Source: Ehrlichia japonica (GTDB lineage: Bacteria > Pseudomonadota > Alphaproteobacteria > Rickettsiales > Anaplasmataceae). Taken from it: DNA of 64,000 nt. Both the position numbers and the translations under genes were made by a program. The stretch is from contig NZ_CP007474.1 in assembly GCF_000632845.1 (NCBI RefSeq), positions 124,001-188,000 on the forward strand. Reading direction: 5' to 3'. The notes beneath the pieces were generated by a model, which saw nothing but the letters and a program-made list of their open reading frames with translations, made no database searches and was not told the DNA's origin. Positions 44,336-54,755 of this stretch are shown here, in pieces (the stretch's first letter is position 1; each line of letters starts with the position of its first letter).

Positions 44336-45136
44336 ATGCGTATATTATTAATAGAAGATGATATTGCATGTGCAAAAGCAGTAGAAGCTTCTTTATCTTC
44401 AGAAGGGCATTTTTGTGAAACTATGACTTCTGCACAGGATTGTTATGGTAGTATCATTCCAAAGAATGATGATTATGATGTAGTTATATTGGATATACAT
44501 TTTCCTGGAAAAATAGATGGATATGATATTTTAGTAAAACTGAGAGAGTCTGGTATAAAAGTTCCAGTACTTATATTATCATGTATTTCGTCAGTATCAC
44601 ATAAAGTAAAAGGGTTATATTATGGTGCAGATGATTATATAACTAAACCTTTTCATAAAAGTGAGTTACTTGCTAGAATAAAAGCTATTGTACGCCGTAC
44701 TAGAGGGCACCCTGAATCAATAGTACGTGTTGGAAATATTGCAATAAATCTTGATCATAAATGTGTTGAATGTAATGGTGAAATAGTACATTTAACTAAG
44801 AAAGAATATGGGATGATAGAGTTATTATCATCTAGGCTAGGTACTGTTCTTACAAAGGAAATGTTTTTGTCTCATTTATATAGAGAGCTCGATGAACCTT
44901 CTGATGATAAAATTATAGATGTGTTCATGTGTAAACTTCGCAAGAAGCTTAAGGTTGCTAACAATGGGAAAAATTACATAGAAACTGTTTGGGGACGTGG
45001 TTACGTATTAAAAGAATGTGTTGATGAAGATGAGAGTGATGATAGAGTAGGATATAGATGGGATCATGGTGGTAGTTCCAATGTTGATTCAGTTTATGGT
45101 CAAGAAGAAGATAAAAAGTATGTTGAAGAAGCATAA
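44336..45136 (+). CDS. ctrA: response regulator CtrA
   Basis: OmpR-type response regulator, target of the CckA phosphorelay and, in alphaproteobacteria, master regulator of cell cycle or development. 266 aa from ATG 44336 (AGAGG 6 nt upstream); the longer frame from 44288 has no ribosome site. The receiver domain has acidic 'EDD' 7-9 and phospho-acceptor D53 ('VVILDIHFPG'). The C-terminal winged-helix contains the CtrA hallmarks 'VHLTKKEYGMIELLS', 'LTKEMFLSHLY' and 'IIDVFMCKLRKKL'. CckA-CtrA is an established pair in E. chaffeensis. The tail after about 235 is acidic and unique. Confidence 0.95.
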   Translation: MRILLIEDDIACAKAVEASLSSEGHFCETMTSAQDCYGSIIPKNDDYDVVILDIHFPGKIDGYDILVKLRESGIKVPVLILSCISSVSHKVKGLYYGADDYITKPFHKSELLARIKAIVRRTRGHPESIVRVGNIAINLDHKCVECNGEIVHLTKKEYGMIELLSSRLGTVLTKEMFLSHLYRELDEPSDDKIIDVFMCKLRKKLKVANNGKNYIETVWGRGYVLKECVDEDESDDRVGYRWDHGGSSNVDSVYGQEEDKKYVEEA

Positions 45137-45221
45137 TATAGTTGAGAGGTATTTTTCTACATGGTACAATGATCAAGGTGTTATAGTTGTATATCTTTAA
45201 TTATAGGTGGAGGAAGTTTAC

Positions 45222-45836
45222 GTGCCTGTATTTGTACATGATTGTGATTTACCTAATGGGTTAAAATTTGAGGGTACTATTGCTGTTGATACTGAAACTA
45301 TGGGTTTAGTATGTAGGCGAGATAAGTTATGTGTAGTTCAGTTATGTGATAGTGATGGTGATGTTCACTTAGTTAAGTTTTCAGGTAATTATCAAGCACC
45401 TAATTTGGCAAGTATTCTTTCAGATTCAAGCATAACTAAAATTTTTCATTTTGCTCGTTTTGATATTGCAGTAATACGTTATTACCTTGGTATATGGGCT
45501 ACACCGTGTTATTGTACTAAGATAGCCTCAAAGTTAGTCAGAACATATACAGATCATCATGGATTGAAAGAGCTGTGTTATGAATTATTGAATGTAAAGC
45601 TTAATAAAATGCAACAATCATCCGACTGGGGAAGAGATACTTTGACATCTGAACAATTGAATTATGCAGCATCAGATGTTATCTATTTGCATGCATTAAA
45701 GAGTAAGCTGGATGCTATGTTACAGCGTGAAAATAAACAGGAGTTAGCAGCTTCCTGTTTTCAGTTTCTTCCGACAAGAGCTCAGCTTGATTTGTTGGGT
45801 TGGGATAATGTTGATATATTTAGCCATGCATCATAG
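45222..45836 (+). CDS. rnd: RNase D-like 3'-5' exonuclease
   Basis: DEDD-family 3'-5' exonuclease that trims structured RNAs. About 204 aa. Seen: Exo I 'DTETMGL' (D23, E25), Exo II 'FHFARFDIAV', and Exo III with Tyr, 'YAASDVIYLHAL'. It lacks the HRDC domain of full RNase D, as in other short alphaproteobacterial forms. GTG 45222 is preferred to GTG 45207 because GGAGG at 45209-45213 gives 8-nt spacing. It lies about 85 bp after ctrA, on the same strand. Confidence 0.9.
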   Translation: MPVFVHDCDLPNGLKFEGTIAVDTETMGLVCRRDKLCVVQLCDSDGDVHLVKFSGNYQAPNLASILSDSSITKIFHFARFDIAVIRYYLGIWATPCYCTKIASKLVRTYTDHHGLKELCYELLNVKLNKMQQSSDWGRDTLTSEQLNYAASDVIYLHALKSKLDAMLQRENKQELAASCFQFLPTRAQLDLLGWDNVDIFSHAS

Positions 45837-46233
45837 TATAGGGTAATCTGAGCTAATTGAAGTACTGGATATTTTTGGGATTTTATCTTATATTAAAATT
45901 GCTCTTGTGTGCAGCTAATCAGATGTTGGTAGTCTTTGAGCTTCTTTTAGTAAAGGCTTGATTTATTGTATTGGCGTAGTATTTATCTTAGTTATGTGTA
46001 ATAATATAAAAAATTATTATAGGACTGAACGTTACTTGTTCTCCATTGTAGAGGTAGTGTGATAATTAAGTAAGAATTAAGAAGTCTTATTTTGGAGTTC
46101 TTTCAAATAAAAGGGTAGATTTGGTCTATTAGAATCGAGTAAATATTGAAGTTAGTTAGTAACATGATCCATACCTTGACTTGTTTACATTTAATTTGTA
46201 TAACATCACAATGGGTTAGATTGATAGAAATGT
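45837..46233. other. non-coding gap rnd / dnaN
   Basis: About 400 bp of AT-rich spacer without gene, repeat or clear hairpin. No strong ribosome site precedes dnaN. Confidence 0.5.
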
Positions 46234-47361
46234 ATGGTTAATGGTATTAAGTTAAACTTTTTTGTTAGCAAAGATAAACTTCTGCAGGCTTTATCTTACA
46301 TTAATAGTATTGTAGAAAAACGTCATAGTATTGTTGTTCTATCTTGTGTAAGAATAGAAGTCAAGGATCAAGAAATTAAATTAATGTCTACAGATCTTGA
46401 TATTTCAATAATTGCTTCCATTTCTGCCCATATAAATGTGAATGGGGTTGTAGTGGTTTCTGCACAACTTCTTTATGATATTGTAAAAAAATTACCTAAT
46501 GATATTGAAATTAAGTTTGTTATTGGTGAAGATGGGAGACTGGTTATAGAGTGTGGTCGTACAGAGTTTTTCCTTCCTGTAGTTGATATAGAAAAGTTTC
46601 CTGTTATTGAAAACAATGAGTTACAAAATAAGTTTGTTTTACAGGTTTCTGAATTAGTGAACTTATTTGGAAAAACTAAGTTTGCAATTTCTATGGAGGA
46701 AAGTAGATTTAATTTGAATGGATTATATGTTCATACATCTGATAATATCTTATGTTGTGCTGCTACAGATGGTCATAGATTATCATTGGCTAAATTAAGT
46801 AAATCTAATAGTGTATTATCGAGTTTTGGTATTATAGTTCCAAAGAAAACAGTTAATGAGATTTTAAAGATAGTAAGTCATGGTAGTGGTAATGATTTAA
46901 TATCAATTAGTTTGTCAGATAGAAAGATTTGTTTCGAGTATAAAGAATATATTTTAATATCTAAAGTGATAGATGGCACTTTTCCGGATTATAATTCTAT
47001 TATTCCTAGATCTTATGATAAAAGTGTATTGATTGAGTCTGAGATATTGTCTAATGCAATAGATAGGGTATCTGTAGTGGTTTTTGATAAGGTGAAGGTC
47101 ATAAAACTACGATTTGTTGATAATAAGCTCATACTTAGTGCTGCTTCTTCAGATCAAGGTGATGCTAGAGAGGAATTAGAGGTTGATTACTCTGGAGAAG
47201 ATATGACTATTGGGTTAAATGCAAGATATTTAATGGAAGCTTTGTATTGTATTAAGGGAAAATGTCTTTTATCATTTTATGATGCTAGTACATCTGTTTT
47301 AATACAGGAAGAAGAGAATATAGATGACTTTACTTATATTATTATGCCTATGCGAATATGA
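46234..47361 (+). CDS. dnaN: DNA polymerase III beta sliding clamp
   Basis: Ring-shaped processivity clamp of replicative polymerase III. 375 aa, three-domain length. Seen: 'NSIVEKRHSIVVLSCVRIE' (in part), 'CAATDGHRLSL', 'VIDGTFPDYNSIIP', and the C-terminal 'YIIMPMRI', all conserved. It is not next to dnaA here, and no DnaA-box cluster is seen, so I do not call an origin. Confidence 0.97.
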   Translation: MVNGIKLNFFVSKDKLLQALSYINSIVEKRHSIVVLSCVRIEVKDQEIKLMSTDLDISIIASISAHINVNGVVVVSAQLLYDIVKKLPNDIEIKFVIGEDGRLVIECGRTEFFLPVVDIEKFPVIENNELQNKFVLQVSELVNLFGKTKFAISMEESRFNLNGLYVHTSDNILCCAATDGHRLSLAKLSKSNSVLSSFGIIVPKKTVNEILKIVSHGSGNDLISISLSDRKICFEYKEYILISKVIDGTFPDYNSIIPRSYDKSVLIESEILSNAIDRVSVVVFDKVKVIKLRFVDNKLILSAASSDQGDAREELEVDYSGEDMTIGLNARYLMEALYCIKGKCLLSFYDASTSVLIQEEENIDDFTYIIMPMRI

Positions 47362-47539
47362 TGTTCTTATAACTCTAGAAACTTAGGGATTATCTTTACT
47401 GTGTATTACTCAGATTAAATACTTTATATTGACCAAGGCAGACTAGTATATAAGTGTACCTATGCTCTCCTAAAATGAGACCCCTATCAGATAAAATACC
47501 TTAAGTCTTATGAAATCATATGTCAGTGGAAGATATATA

Positions 47540-47911
47540 TTAACTGCTGGACACTGAAGATGATACTCCTGCACTTGCAGTAGATTTATTATTTTTATTT
47601 AGTACTTCAGATATTGAAGACTTTAGTACTTTTATTTCAACTCCTTCTGATACTTCTACAAAAAAATACCCATTTGTGGAATCAATTTTTGTGACTGACC
47701 CCAATATACCACTAGAAATAACAACTTTATCACCTTTTTTTATATTATCTAGTAGCTTGTTATGCTCTTTTATCTTTTTTTGTTGAGGTCTAATTATAAA
47801 AAAGTAGAAAACACAGAAAATTAATACCAAAGGGATTAAGCCTGCGAGTGAACTACCTATTCCCGGAGCAGGTGCTGTTGTTGCTGCAAAGACTTCAGAG
47901 ATAAACAACAT
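47540..47911 (-). CDS. yajC: Sec translocon accessory protein YajC
   Basis: Small membrane partner of SecDF in protein export. 123 aa. The N-terminal membrane helix (about 22-45) precedes 'IRPQQKKIKEHNKLLDNIKKGDKVVISSGILG' (conserved signature in part). The first about 20 residues, Ala/Pro/Gly-rich, may be a weak leader. A Ser-rich tail ends the protein. It converges on dnaN and is not linked to secD. Confidence 0.94.
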   Translation of the reverse strand: MLFISEVFAATTAPAPGIGSSLAGLIPLVLIFCVFYFFIIRPQQKKIKEHNKLLDNIKKGDKVVISSGILGSVTKIDSTNGYFFVEVSEGVEIKVLKSSISEVLNKNNKSTASAGVSSSVSSS

Positions 47912-48628
47912 TTTAATACCAAGCAGTGGATGAATAAGTTAATCTATCAAGAATGGTGTTGATTGTCAATATCAATTTGACTTGAAATTTATGATATTGT
48001 AGCTCAATTTATTGAAAAGTTTAAATTTTATTCTCTTAGAATCTGATATGAAAAATATCTGGTAATTAGGTGAAGTGTTATGTTAAATTACTCAAAAAGT
48101 AGAGTATTGTATATAGAAGCACTCATATTTTAAAAATTGCATGTTGACAATTGTGTTCTGAAACATGTGAGCGTAAGCATAGGTCTTGATTTTGTATTAA
48201 GTGTAATAAAGTGTGCATGTCTTGTAATATATAAAATGCACTTTTTTTTATTATGCTGTATTAAGAATTATTTACTAAGATCTTAGTATTTAGATGATAT
48301 CAATATAGACTTTTTATTTTACTGTGGAAGTCATATAAAGTCGGATGACAGTGTTTAAGTGTATATAATGTATATTAGTAAAAAGTTTTATTTATATCTA
48401 CCTATGTTTAAGTGAGAGGGGGTATCTCTGATGTTTGTAACCATAAAATATGGAATACAAAGAATTTTGATTTGTAATAAACAAAAATTACCAAGATATT
48501 ACATCTTAGTAAAAACCTTATTTACCTACTTGTGCTTTAAAGATCAACTACTAACACTTTTAGTGACTTGAAATATACAATACAACAAAGACTTATTCAC
48601 TATTGGAATTGATTAGTCAATGGAAACA
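47912..48628. repeat. yajC / purD gap with degenerate 131-bp direct repeat
   Basis: About 720 bp. 'AGTAAAAAGTTTTATTTATATC-TACCTATG' near 48377 is echoed by 'AGTAAAAACCTTATTTACCTACTTGTG' near 48508, with further weak matches ('ATGGAATACAAAG' / 'ATACAATACAAC'). It looks like an old tandem duplication. No gene seen. Confidence 0.4.
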
Positions 48629-49894
48629 TTAAAGTGCGCATGAGCCTATATCGTATCTGTAAATTCCATCTGGCCAATCTAATAGGTCTAGTGCAGCGTA
48701 AGCTTGGTGTTTTGCAGTAGCTAGATTTTCACCTTGTGCTACAACATTGATTACCCTTCCAGAATCTGATACCCAGTTATTTCCTTCTCTTCTTGTACCT
48801 GCATGTAAGAGTTGAATGCTGGGTAGCTTTTCGATGTCTTCTATTCCATTAATTATAGAATTTTTCTTATACTCACCTGGGTATCCACGACTGGCTACTA
48901 CAACGCATAAAGCAGCTTTTCTACTTAACTCTACTGACTCATTCCCTAGCTTACCCTTAGCTGTAAGTGATAATAATTTTAGGAAATCAGAATTTAATCT
49001 TGGTAATATTGATTGTGTTTCAGGATCACCAAAACGCACATTGTATTCAAGGAGTTTTGGTTCATTCTTTTTAATTATAATACCAGCAAATAATAATCCT
49101 CTAAATTGTATGTTCATATTGAACATTGCTTTGATAGTTGGATATATTATCTTCTGAATGATTATGTGCTCCATTTCTTGTGTAATAATATTCGGTTTGG
49201 AATATGATCCCATACCACCAGTATTAGGTCCTTTATTGTTATCCCCTATAGTTTTATAATCTTGTGCTACTCCAAGGATGACTGGATTGGATCCATCAAC
49301 CAGTGTAAAGAAGCTAATTTCCTTGCCCTCAAGAAATTCTTCAACAACTATTGCATGACCAGCTTCTCCAAACTTGTGGTGGACTAGCATAGCGTCTACA
49401 GCGTTATACGCCTCTTCATATGTGTGACATATTATTGTTCCTTTTCCCTGTGCTAACCCATCAGCTTTTACTACTAGGGGTAACTTGTGCTTATCAATGA
49501 ACTTATAAGCTGAATTTGCATCAACAAAGTACCCATATTTTGCAGTAGGAATACCATACCTCATACACAATTCTTTTGTGAATCCTTTTGAAGACTCAAG
49601 CCGAGCTGCTGCTTTAGAAGGTCCGAAAACTAATATACCTTCTTCTGTTAACGCATCTGATAACCCATTTATTAATGGAGCTTCTGGCCCAATAACTACC
49701 AGTTCGATTTTTTCTTTTTTACATATTTGAATAACTTCTATTGTATTATTGATATCTATATCTATTATGTCTGCTAGCCCAGCCATCCCTTCACGCCCTG
49801 GGGCAATAAATAACTTGTTTAGCAATGTAGATTTGCGAATGTGATACAACATTGAATGTTCACGTCCACCAGAACCAATTACCAATACATTCAT
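48629..49894 (-). CDS. purD: phosphoribosylamine-glycine ligase PurD
   Basis: ATP-grasp enzyme that makes GAR from phosphoribosylamine and glycine in purine synthesis. 421 aa, full length. Seen: '[15 protein letters not shown]' at the N terminus, '[10 protein letters not shown]', '[12 protein letters not shown]', '[16 protein letters not shown]', '[10 protein letters not shown]' and '[17 protein letters not shown]', all typical. Isolated and divergent from bamD. Confidence 0.97.
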   Translation of the reverse strand: MNVLVIGSGGREHSMLYHIRKSTLLNKLFIAPGREGMAGLADIIDIDINNTIEVIQICKKEKIELVVIGPEAPLINGLSDALTEEGILVFGPSKAAARLESSKGFTKELCMRYGIPTAKYGYFVDANSAYKFIDKHKLPLVVKADGLAQGKGTIICHTYEEAYNAVDAMLVHHKFGEAGHAIVVEEFLEGKEISFFTLVDGSNPVILGVAQDYKTIGDNNKGPNTGGMGSYSKPNIITQEMEHIIIQKIIYPTIKAMFNMNIQFRGLLFAGIIIKKNEPKLLEYNVRFGDPETQSILPRLNSDFLKLLSLTAKGKLGNESVELSRKAALCVVVASRGYPGEYKKNSIINGIEDIEKLPSIQLLHAGTRREGNNWVSDSGRVINVVAQGENLATAKHQAYAALDLLDWPDGIYRYDIGSCAL

Positions 49895-50079
49895 TAGCGT
49901 GCTTTATTTGAGTTTATTACTTATGCATTCTAGTATCAATATGGTAGTTGTCAATAAATTATATGCTTTGCTACTTAAATGTATGAGTGCATTCGTAAAA
50001 ATTGCTTGTCTGGGATACATCTTTATGTTTCAATAAAGTATTTCATGATTTACAAGTTTATATTTACAGGTGATAAAAT

Positions 50080-50841
50080 ATGCATAACTCTAAAGTTATT
50101 AGGAATACTATTTGTTTGTTATGCTGTTGTTTTTTGATGGTAAATTGCTCTTTTATAAAAAAGGGAGAAAAATTTGTGGGAGATCGAACAGCAGATGAAA
50201 TATATGAGAGTGCCTTAAGAAAATCTAGTGCTAAGGAGTATAAAAGTGCAATAAAAGATCTTGAAGAAATCGATAATCTTTATCCGTTTTCTCCTGTTGC
50301 AATTAAGGCTCGCCTTATGATGTCATTTTTGAATTATGAACTTGGTGATTATTCTCGAGCTGAGATTTATGCTGATGATTATATTCAACTTTATCCTGAT
50401 AGCAAAGATATAGATTTTGCTTATTATTTGAGAATAATGGCGAATTATATGCAGATTAGTGATATAGATCGTGATCAGAGTAGTGTACATAAAGTTTTAG
50501 AGCTGTTAGATGAGTTTATACATCTCTTTCCTAGTTCTGTGTATTTAGAAGAGGTTATGAGAAGATTAGACCTTGTTCATCAACATGTTGCTGGTAAAGA
50601 ATTTTCAGTAGGTAAATTTTATTTGCAACGTGGTGAATATGTTGCTGCCATTAGAAGGTTCAGTACAATATTGAATAAATATAAGGATACAAAATATTAT
50701 TCAGAGAGCTTGTATAGAATTGCTGAAGCATATTTAGCCTTAGGAGATGTTGCTGCATATGCAAGATATATGTCCTTGCTTAAAGAGTGTTGTATGGATA
50801 CTGGTTGGTATAAAGAACCTTTACAAGTTAAAGTAGATTGA
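50080..50841 (+). CDS. bamD: outer-membrane assembly lipoprotein BamD
   Basis: TPR-containing lipoprotein of the BAM complex, which inserts beta-barrel proteins. 253 aa. A signal peptide with a Cys-rich core precedes likely lipidated C23 ('FLMVNCS'); the lipobox is non-standard (Asn at -1). TPR-like helices follow, including 'ADEIYESALRKSSAKEYKSAI' (in part), 'YPFSPVAIKARLM' and 'RGEYVAAIRRFSTILNKYKDT', all BamD-typical. Convergent with ctaB. Confidence 0.93.
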   Translation: MHNSKVIRNTICLLCCCFLMVNCSFIKKGEKFVGDRTADEIYESALRKSSAKEYKSAIKDLEEIDNLYPFSPVAIKARLMMSFLNYELGDYSRAEIYADDYIQLYPDSKDIDFAYYLRIMANYMQISDIDRDQSSVHKVLELLDEFIHLFPSSVYLEEVMRRLDLVHQHVAGKEFSVGKFYLQRGEYVAAIRRFSTILNKYKDTKYYSESLYRIAEAYLALGDVAAYARYMSLLKECCMDTGWYKEPLQVKVD

Positions 50842-50945
50842 CAGAAAATAAATATAAGCAAGACCAGTGTATCAGTTGCTATGTATAGCTAAAGATTTGA
50901 TGTAGTGTATGCTTTTATTTCTGCCTATATTGAAATTTAGAAATG

Positions 50946-51833
50946 CTAAAAACTTGAAAGGATAATACATATAAATAAAATAAACAGATAAGCAATAGAG
51001 TAAATAAACATTGCTTTATACTTATAATGATTGATTGAAGTGAATACTTTAAAAGCGTGAAATACAAATGTAATGCCAAGTGGTATTGCACAAGTTTCAT
51101 ATAATAAATAGTCCTTTAAAAATATTCCAGGTAATAGTGTTATAGTAAATAATATAATACTGTATACGAGTATATGAACTTTAGTAACGAATATTCCATG
51201 TGTTACAGGTAGCATTGGTATTTTAGCTTTTTCATATTCCTGATAATTTAGTAAGGATAATGCCCAAAAGTGTGGAGGAGTCCACATGAATATAATTAGG
51301 AATAGTATTAAACTTTCTATAGAAATAGAGCTAGTTACAGAAGTCCATCCAATGATTGGAGGAAGTGCTCCTGCAATCCCTCCTATGACTATATTTTGTG
51401 ATGTCCTTCTTTTAAGGTACATTGTATATACTAATGTATAAAATGCTATACTGATGGCTAATAATATTCCTGATATATAATTAACAGCGATCATCATTAC
51501 TGTTACAGAGATAATAGATAATACTAACCCTAACTCAATTGCACTAGACTTCGCAATTCTTCCAGAAGGTATAGGACGGCTTTTAGTTCGCTGCATTAAT
51601 GCATCTATATCACTGTCATACCACATGTTTATTGCTCCTGCAGCACCGGACCCCAGTGCTATACATAATGCACTAATAACAGCAATGAAAGGATGAATGT
51701 TCCCTGGAGCAATGAACATTCCTGTAATTCCTGTGAGAACTACTAAATACATAATTTTTGGCTTCAGTAGGTCCCAATAACCCGACATTTCGCTTATAAG
51801 CTGCAGTTTAGCATTTCCACAGTCAGAGTTCAT
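50946..51833 (-). CDS. ctaB: protoheme IX farnesyltransferase (heme O synthase)
   Basis: UbiA-family membrane enzyme that attaches farnesyl to heme b to give heme O for cytochrome oxidase. 295 aa, about nine hydrophobic segments. The first Asp-rich motif 'NMWYDSDIDALMQRTKSRP' is intact and 'LLNYQEYEKAKIPMLP' lies in the second conserved loop. Third gene of ctaC-ctaD-ctaB, 2 bp after ctaD. Confidence 0.96.
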   Translation of the reverse strand: MNSDCGNAKLQLISEMSGYWDLLKPKIMYLVVLTGITGMFIAPGNIHPFIAVISALCIALGSGAAGAINMWYDSDIDALMQRTKSRPIPSGRIAKSSAIELGLVLSIISVTVMMIAVNYISGILLAISIAFYTLVYTMYLKRRTSQNIVIGGIAGALPPIIGWTSVTSSISIESLILFLIIFMWTPPHFWALSLLNYQEYEKAKIPMLPVTHGIFVTKVHILVYSIILFTITLLPGIFLKDYLLYETCAIPLGITFVFHAFKVFTSINHYKYKAMFIYSIAYLFILFICIILSSF

Positions 51834-51835
51834 AT

Positions 51836-53392
51836 TTAATCAACCTTTGGTATCTCTTCAAAGGTATGGAAAGGCGCTGGTGATGGTACTGTCCATTCCA
51901 ATGTATCCCCTCCCCATGGATTGCTAGGACATTTTTTTTCACTTCTTAAGGTTGCAATGACTATGTAAACGAAGAATAAAGCTGATATAAACGATAAAAA
52001 TGCTCCTGCTGATGATATGTAATTCCATGGAATAAAAGCGTCTGGATAGTCTGGTATACGTCTTGGCATTCCTGCTATGCCTAAAAAGTGTTGAGGTAAA
52101 AATGTGACGTTGGTTCCAATGAAAGTTAACCAGAAATGTGCCTTACCAAGGCATTCATTATATTGCTTGCCAGACATTTTGCCTATCCAATAGTAGAAGC
52201 CAGCAAAGGCTGCAAACAATGCAGCAATTGACATTACATAATGGAAATGTGCAACTACATAATATGTATCGTGTAATGCTTTATCAATACCACCATGTGA
52301 GATTACAATACCAGTAATTCCACCTACTACAAATACGAAAATAAATCCGATTGAAAATAACATGGGAGTTTTAAATTCTATCTGTCCTCCCCACATAGTT
52401 GCAATCCAACTAAATACCTTGACTCCTGTTAGCACACCTATCAGCATAGTAGTAACACTGAAATATGTCATGATTTCTGCACTTAAACCAACAGTAAACA
52501 TGTGATGTGCCCATACTACTCCACCTACTGCTGCAATACCAACTAGTGCTAATACCATGCCTAAATATCCAAAAACTGCTTTATGAGAGAAAGTAGATAC
52601 GATTTGACTTATTATTCCAAATGCAGGAAATATGATAACATATACTTCAGGATGTCCGAAGAACCAAAATAAATGTTGAAATAGTAAAGGATCACCTCCA
52701 CCAGCAGGGTCAAAAAAGCTTGTACCAAAGTTTCTGTCTGTTAATAACATTGTTATTGCTCCCCCTAAAATTGGAAGTGTAACTATTAACATAAAAGATG
52801 TTAATAATATAGTCCAAACAAATAGTGGCATCTTTAATAATGTCATACCATGAGCTCGCATGTTAAATATTGTGACAATAAAATTTATAGCCCCTACAAT
52901 TGATGAAGCTCCAGCAACATGTAGAGCAAATATTGCTACGTCCACAGAAGCACTTGGATGAGATCCTATATATGATAATGGTGGGTATAGTGTCCAGCCT
53001 GTCCCTGCACCTTCTCCTATCAATACAGATGTACATAATAAAATTAATGAGGCAACTAATAGCCAAAAGCTTACATTATTAAGACGTGGAAATGCCATAT
53101 CTGGAGCCCCTATAAGCAATGGTACAAACCAATTACCAAATCCTCCAGTTAAAGCTGGCATGATCATGAAAAATACCATAATTAATGCATGACCTGTGAC
53201 AATAACGTTGTATAACTGATAATTATCGTTTAGCACGTTAATATGTGCGAGTTGTAATCTCAGTACGAGAGATAGTATACCTCCTACAAGTCCTCCAATA
53301 ATGGAAAAAATGATATATAGTGTGCCTATGTCTTTGTGATTTGTTGAGAATAACCAACGTTTTATTCCTTGTGGTGTATGTTCACTACTCAT
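51836..53392 (-). CDS. ctaD: cytochrome c oxidase subunit I
   Basis: Catalytic subunit of the aa3-type oxidase that carries heme a, heme a3 and CuB. 518 aa with about 12 membrane helices. Seen: '[22 protein letters not shown]' (in part; heme a ligand His), '[14 protein letters not shown]' (CuB His and cross-linked Tyr), 'WAHHMFTVG' (CuB His pair) and '[12 protein letters not shown]' (heme His pair). It follows ctaC by 8 bp. Confidence 0.98.
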   Translation of the reverse strand: MSSEHTPQGIKRWLFSTNHKDIGTLYIIFSIIGGLVGGILSLVLRLQLAHINVLNDNYQLYNVIVTGHALIMVFFMIMPALTGGFGNWFVPLLIGAPDMAFPRLNNVSFWLLVASLILLCTSVLIGEGAGTGWTLYPPLSYIGSHPSASVDVAIFALHVAGASSIVGAINFIVTIFNMRAHGMTLLKMPLFVWTILLTSFMLIVTLPILGGAITMLLTDRNFGTSFFDPAGGGDPLLFQHLFWFFGHPEVYVIIFPAFGIISQIVSTFSHKAVFGYLGMVLALVGIAAVGGVVWAHHMFTVGLSAEIMTYFSVTTMLIGVLTGVKVFSWIATMWGGQIEFKTPMLFSIGFIFVFVVGGITGIVISHGGIDKALHDTYYVVAHFHYVMSIAALFAAFAGFYYWIGKMSGKQYNECLGKAHFWLTFIGTNVTFLPQHFLGIAGMPRRIPDYPDAFIPWNYISSAGAFLSFISALFFVYIVIATLRSEKKCPSNPWGGDTLEWTVPSPAPFHTFEEIPKVD

Positions 53393-53400
53393 GCATACCT

Positions 53401-54174
53401 CTATAATTCAAGTGTCTTTTCCTGTATCCATTCATTAAATTGTTCTTTTTCAACGGCAACTATCACTATTGGCATAAATCCATGTAACCTGCCGCAAAGC
53501 TCTGAACACTGCCCATAATATGTTCCTGGAATTTTAATATTAAACCATGCTTCATTTAGTCTGCCTGGTACTGCATCAATTTTTATTCCTAAGGCTGGTA
53601 CTGCCCAACTATGTATTACGTCTGCACTTGTAACCTGTAACAGAATATTTGTATTTGTGGGTACTACTATTCTGTTATCTACTTCAAGTAAACGTAAATC
53701 TTGGCTTTCCAAATTATCTGTTGCTTTCATATAACTATCGAAAGTAAAATTTTTATAATCTGGATATACGTATCCCCAATACCATTGATACCCAATTGCT
53801 TTTAATGTCATTTCTACATTAGGAATTTTCTGCTCATGCCTAATTAGCTTGACATTACTTATAGTTAAAAATCCTACGATTACTAAAGGAATTAATGTCC
53901 ACAATATTTCTAAAACTGCATTATGAGAATTCTTAGTGTTAAAGACAATTTTTTCTCCTGATCTTTTTCTAAATTTTATCAGGGCATATGCCATTACAGA
54001 AAAAACAATAATTGCTATTACTGACATAACAAGCATAACAAAGTTATGGGATCTTATAATCGATTCCATTATTTCTGTTGCCGGAGCCTGAAATCCCATC
54101 TGCCACTGCACAGGTGCTGCAAATGTACTAAAAGGACTAAATATACAGAAAAAAAAAACCAGAAATCTTAACAT
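53401..54174 (-). CDS. ctaC: cytochrome c oxidase subunit II
   Basis: Electron entry subunit with the binuclear CuA site. 257 aa. Signal peptide (about 1-20), two membrane helices (about 45-67 and 88-108), and a periplasmic cupredoxin domain with CuA ligands H188, C223, E225, C227, H231 and M234. The aromatic 'YQWYWGY' at 129-135 is the electron entry patch. First gene of ctaC-ctaD-ctaB. An inverted repeat lies 58 bp upstream. Confidence 0.97.
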   Translation of the reverse strand: MLRFLVFFFCIFSPFSTFAAPVQWQMGFQAPATEIMESIIRSHNFVMLVMSVIAIIVFSVMAYALIKFRKRSGEKIVFNTKNSHNAVLEILWTLIPLVIVGFLTISNVKLIRHEQKIPNVEMTLKAIGYQWYWGYVYPDYKNFTFDSYMKATDNLESQDLRLLEVDNRIVVPTNTNILLQVTSADVIHSWAVPALGIKIDAVPGRLNEAWFNIKIPGTYYGQCSELCGRLHGFMPIVIVAVEKEQFNEWIQEKTLEL

Positions 54175-54231
54175 AATGCTACACTATTAATAATTAATGC
54201 TTATCATTTTAATGTTCAAAATGCAACAATT

Positions 54232-54256
54232 TTATACTACTTTTTAAGAAGTATAA
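54232..54256. promoter_or_regulatory. inverted repeat upstream of ctaC
   Basis: TTATACTACTT-TTT-AAGAAGTATAA: 11-bp arms with one mismatch and a 3-nt loop, 58 bp upstream of the ctaC start (minus strand). It could be an operator for the oxidase operon or a hairpin in its leader. The AT-rich arms lower confidence. Confidence 0.4.
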
Positions 54257-54755
54257 CCTTAATAAAGTTAATTATAACTAAAAGCTACAGTACTTGCAAA
54301 TCTATCTGTCATTGTATTGATCGGTATTTTTCAGATTTCTCTACAAAGTATTAGATTCAGCGATTTTTAGTGTATATGTTGTATTTATTAAAAAGTGTTG
54401 TAATATAAGATAATCTCAAGAATTATTTTTTCGTTATAGTAGAAGATTAGTTTATTGTTGAGGTAAGTGTTAAGAAAAGTAAAATGATTGACTAAAATCT
54501 CAAATAAAAAATTGTCATCATGGTCTAAAAATATGTTTTAAGATTAATGTTTATTGTCATTATATGAAGGTTCTGTATATAAGGTTCTTATTCAAACTGA
54601 GCTTATTATATCAAGATTTAAAAGAATTTGAAAAATTACAAATGCCACGTTGTGTTTGTAGTTACTTAATTCTATAAATAATCGTGTTTTGAAAATTATA
54701 TTACTTTAACTTAATGTATTACGTTAAGGCAATGGAAATAGTTGACTATCTTAGG
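54257..54755. other. non-coding gap ctaC / lysC
   Basis: About 500 bp, AT-rich. Both flanking genes are on the minus strand, so it holds the ctaC promoter and the lysC 3' flank. No repeat or terminator is recognisable. Confidence 0.5.

Noticed and set aside
46234-47361. Replication origin next to dnaN
   Set aside because: No dnaA, no DnaA-box cluster and ordinary flanking genes.
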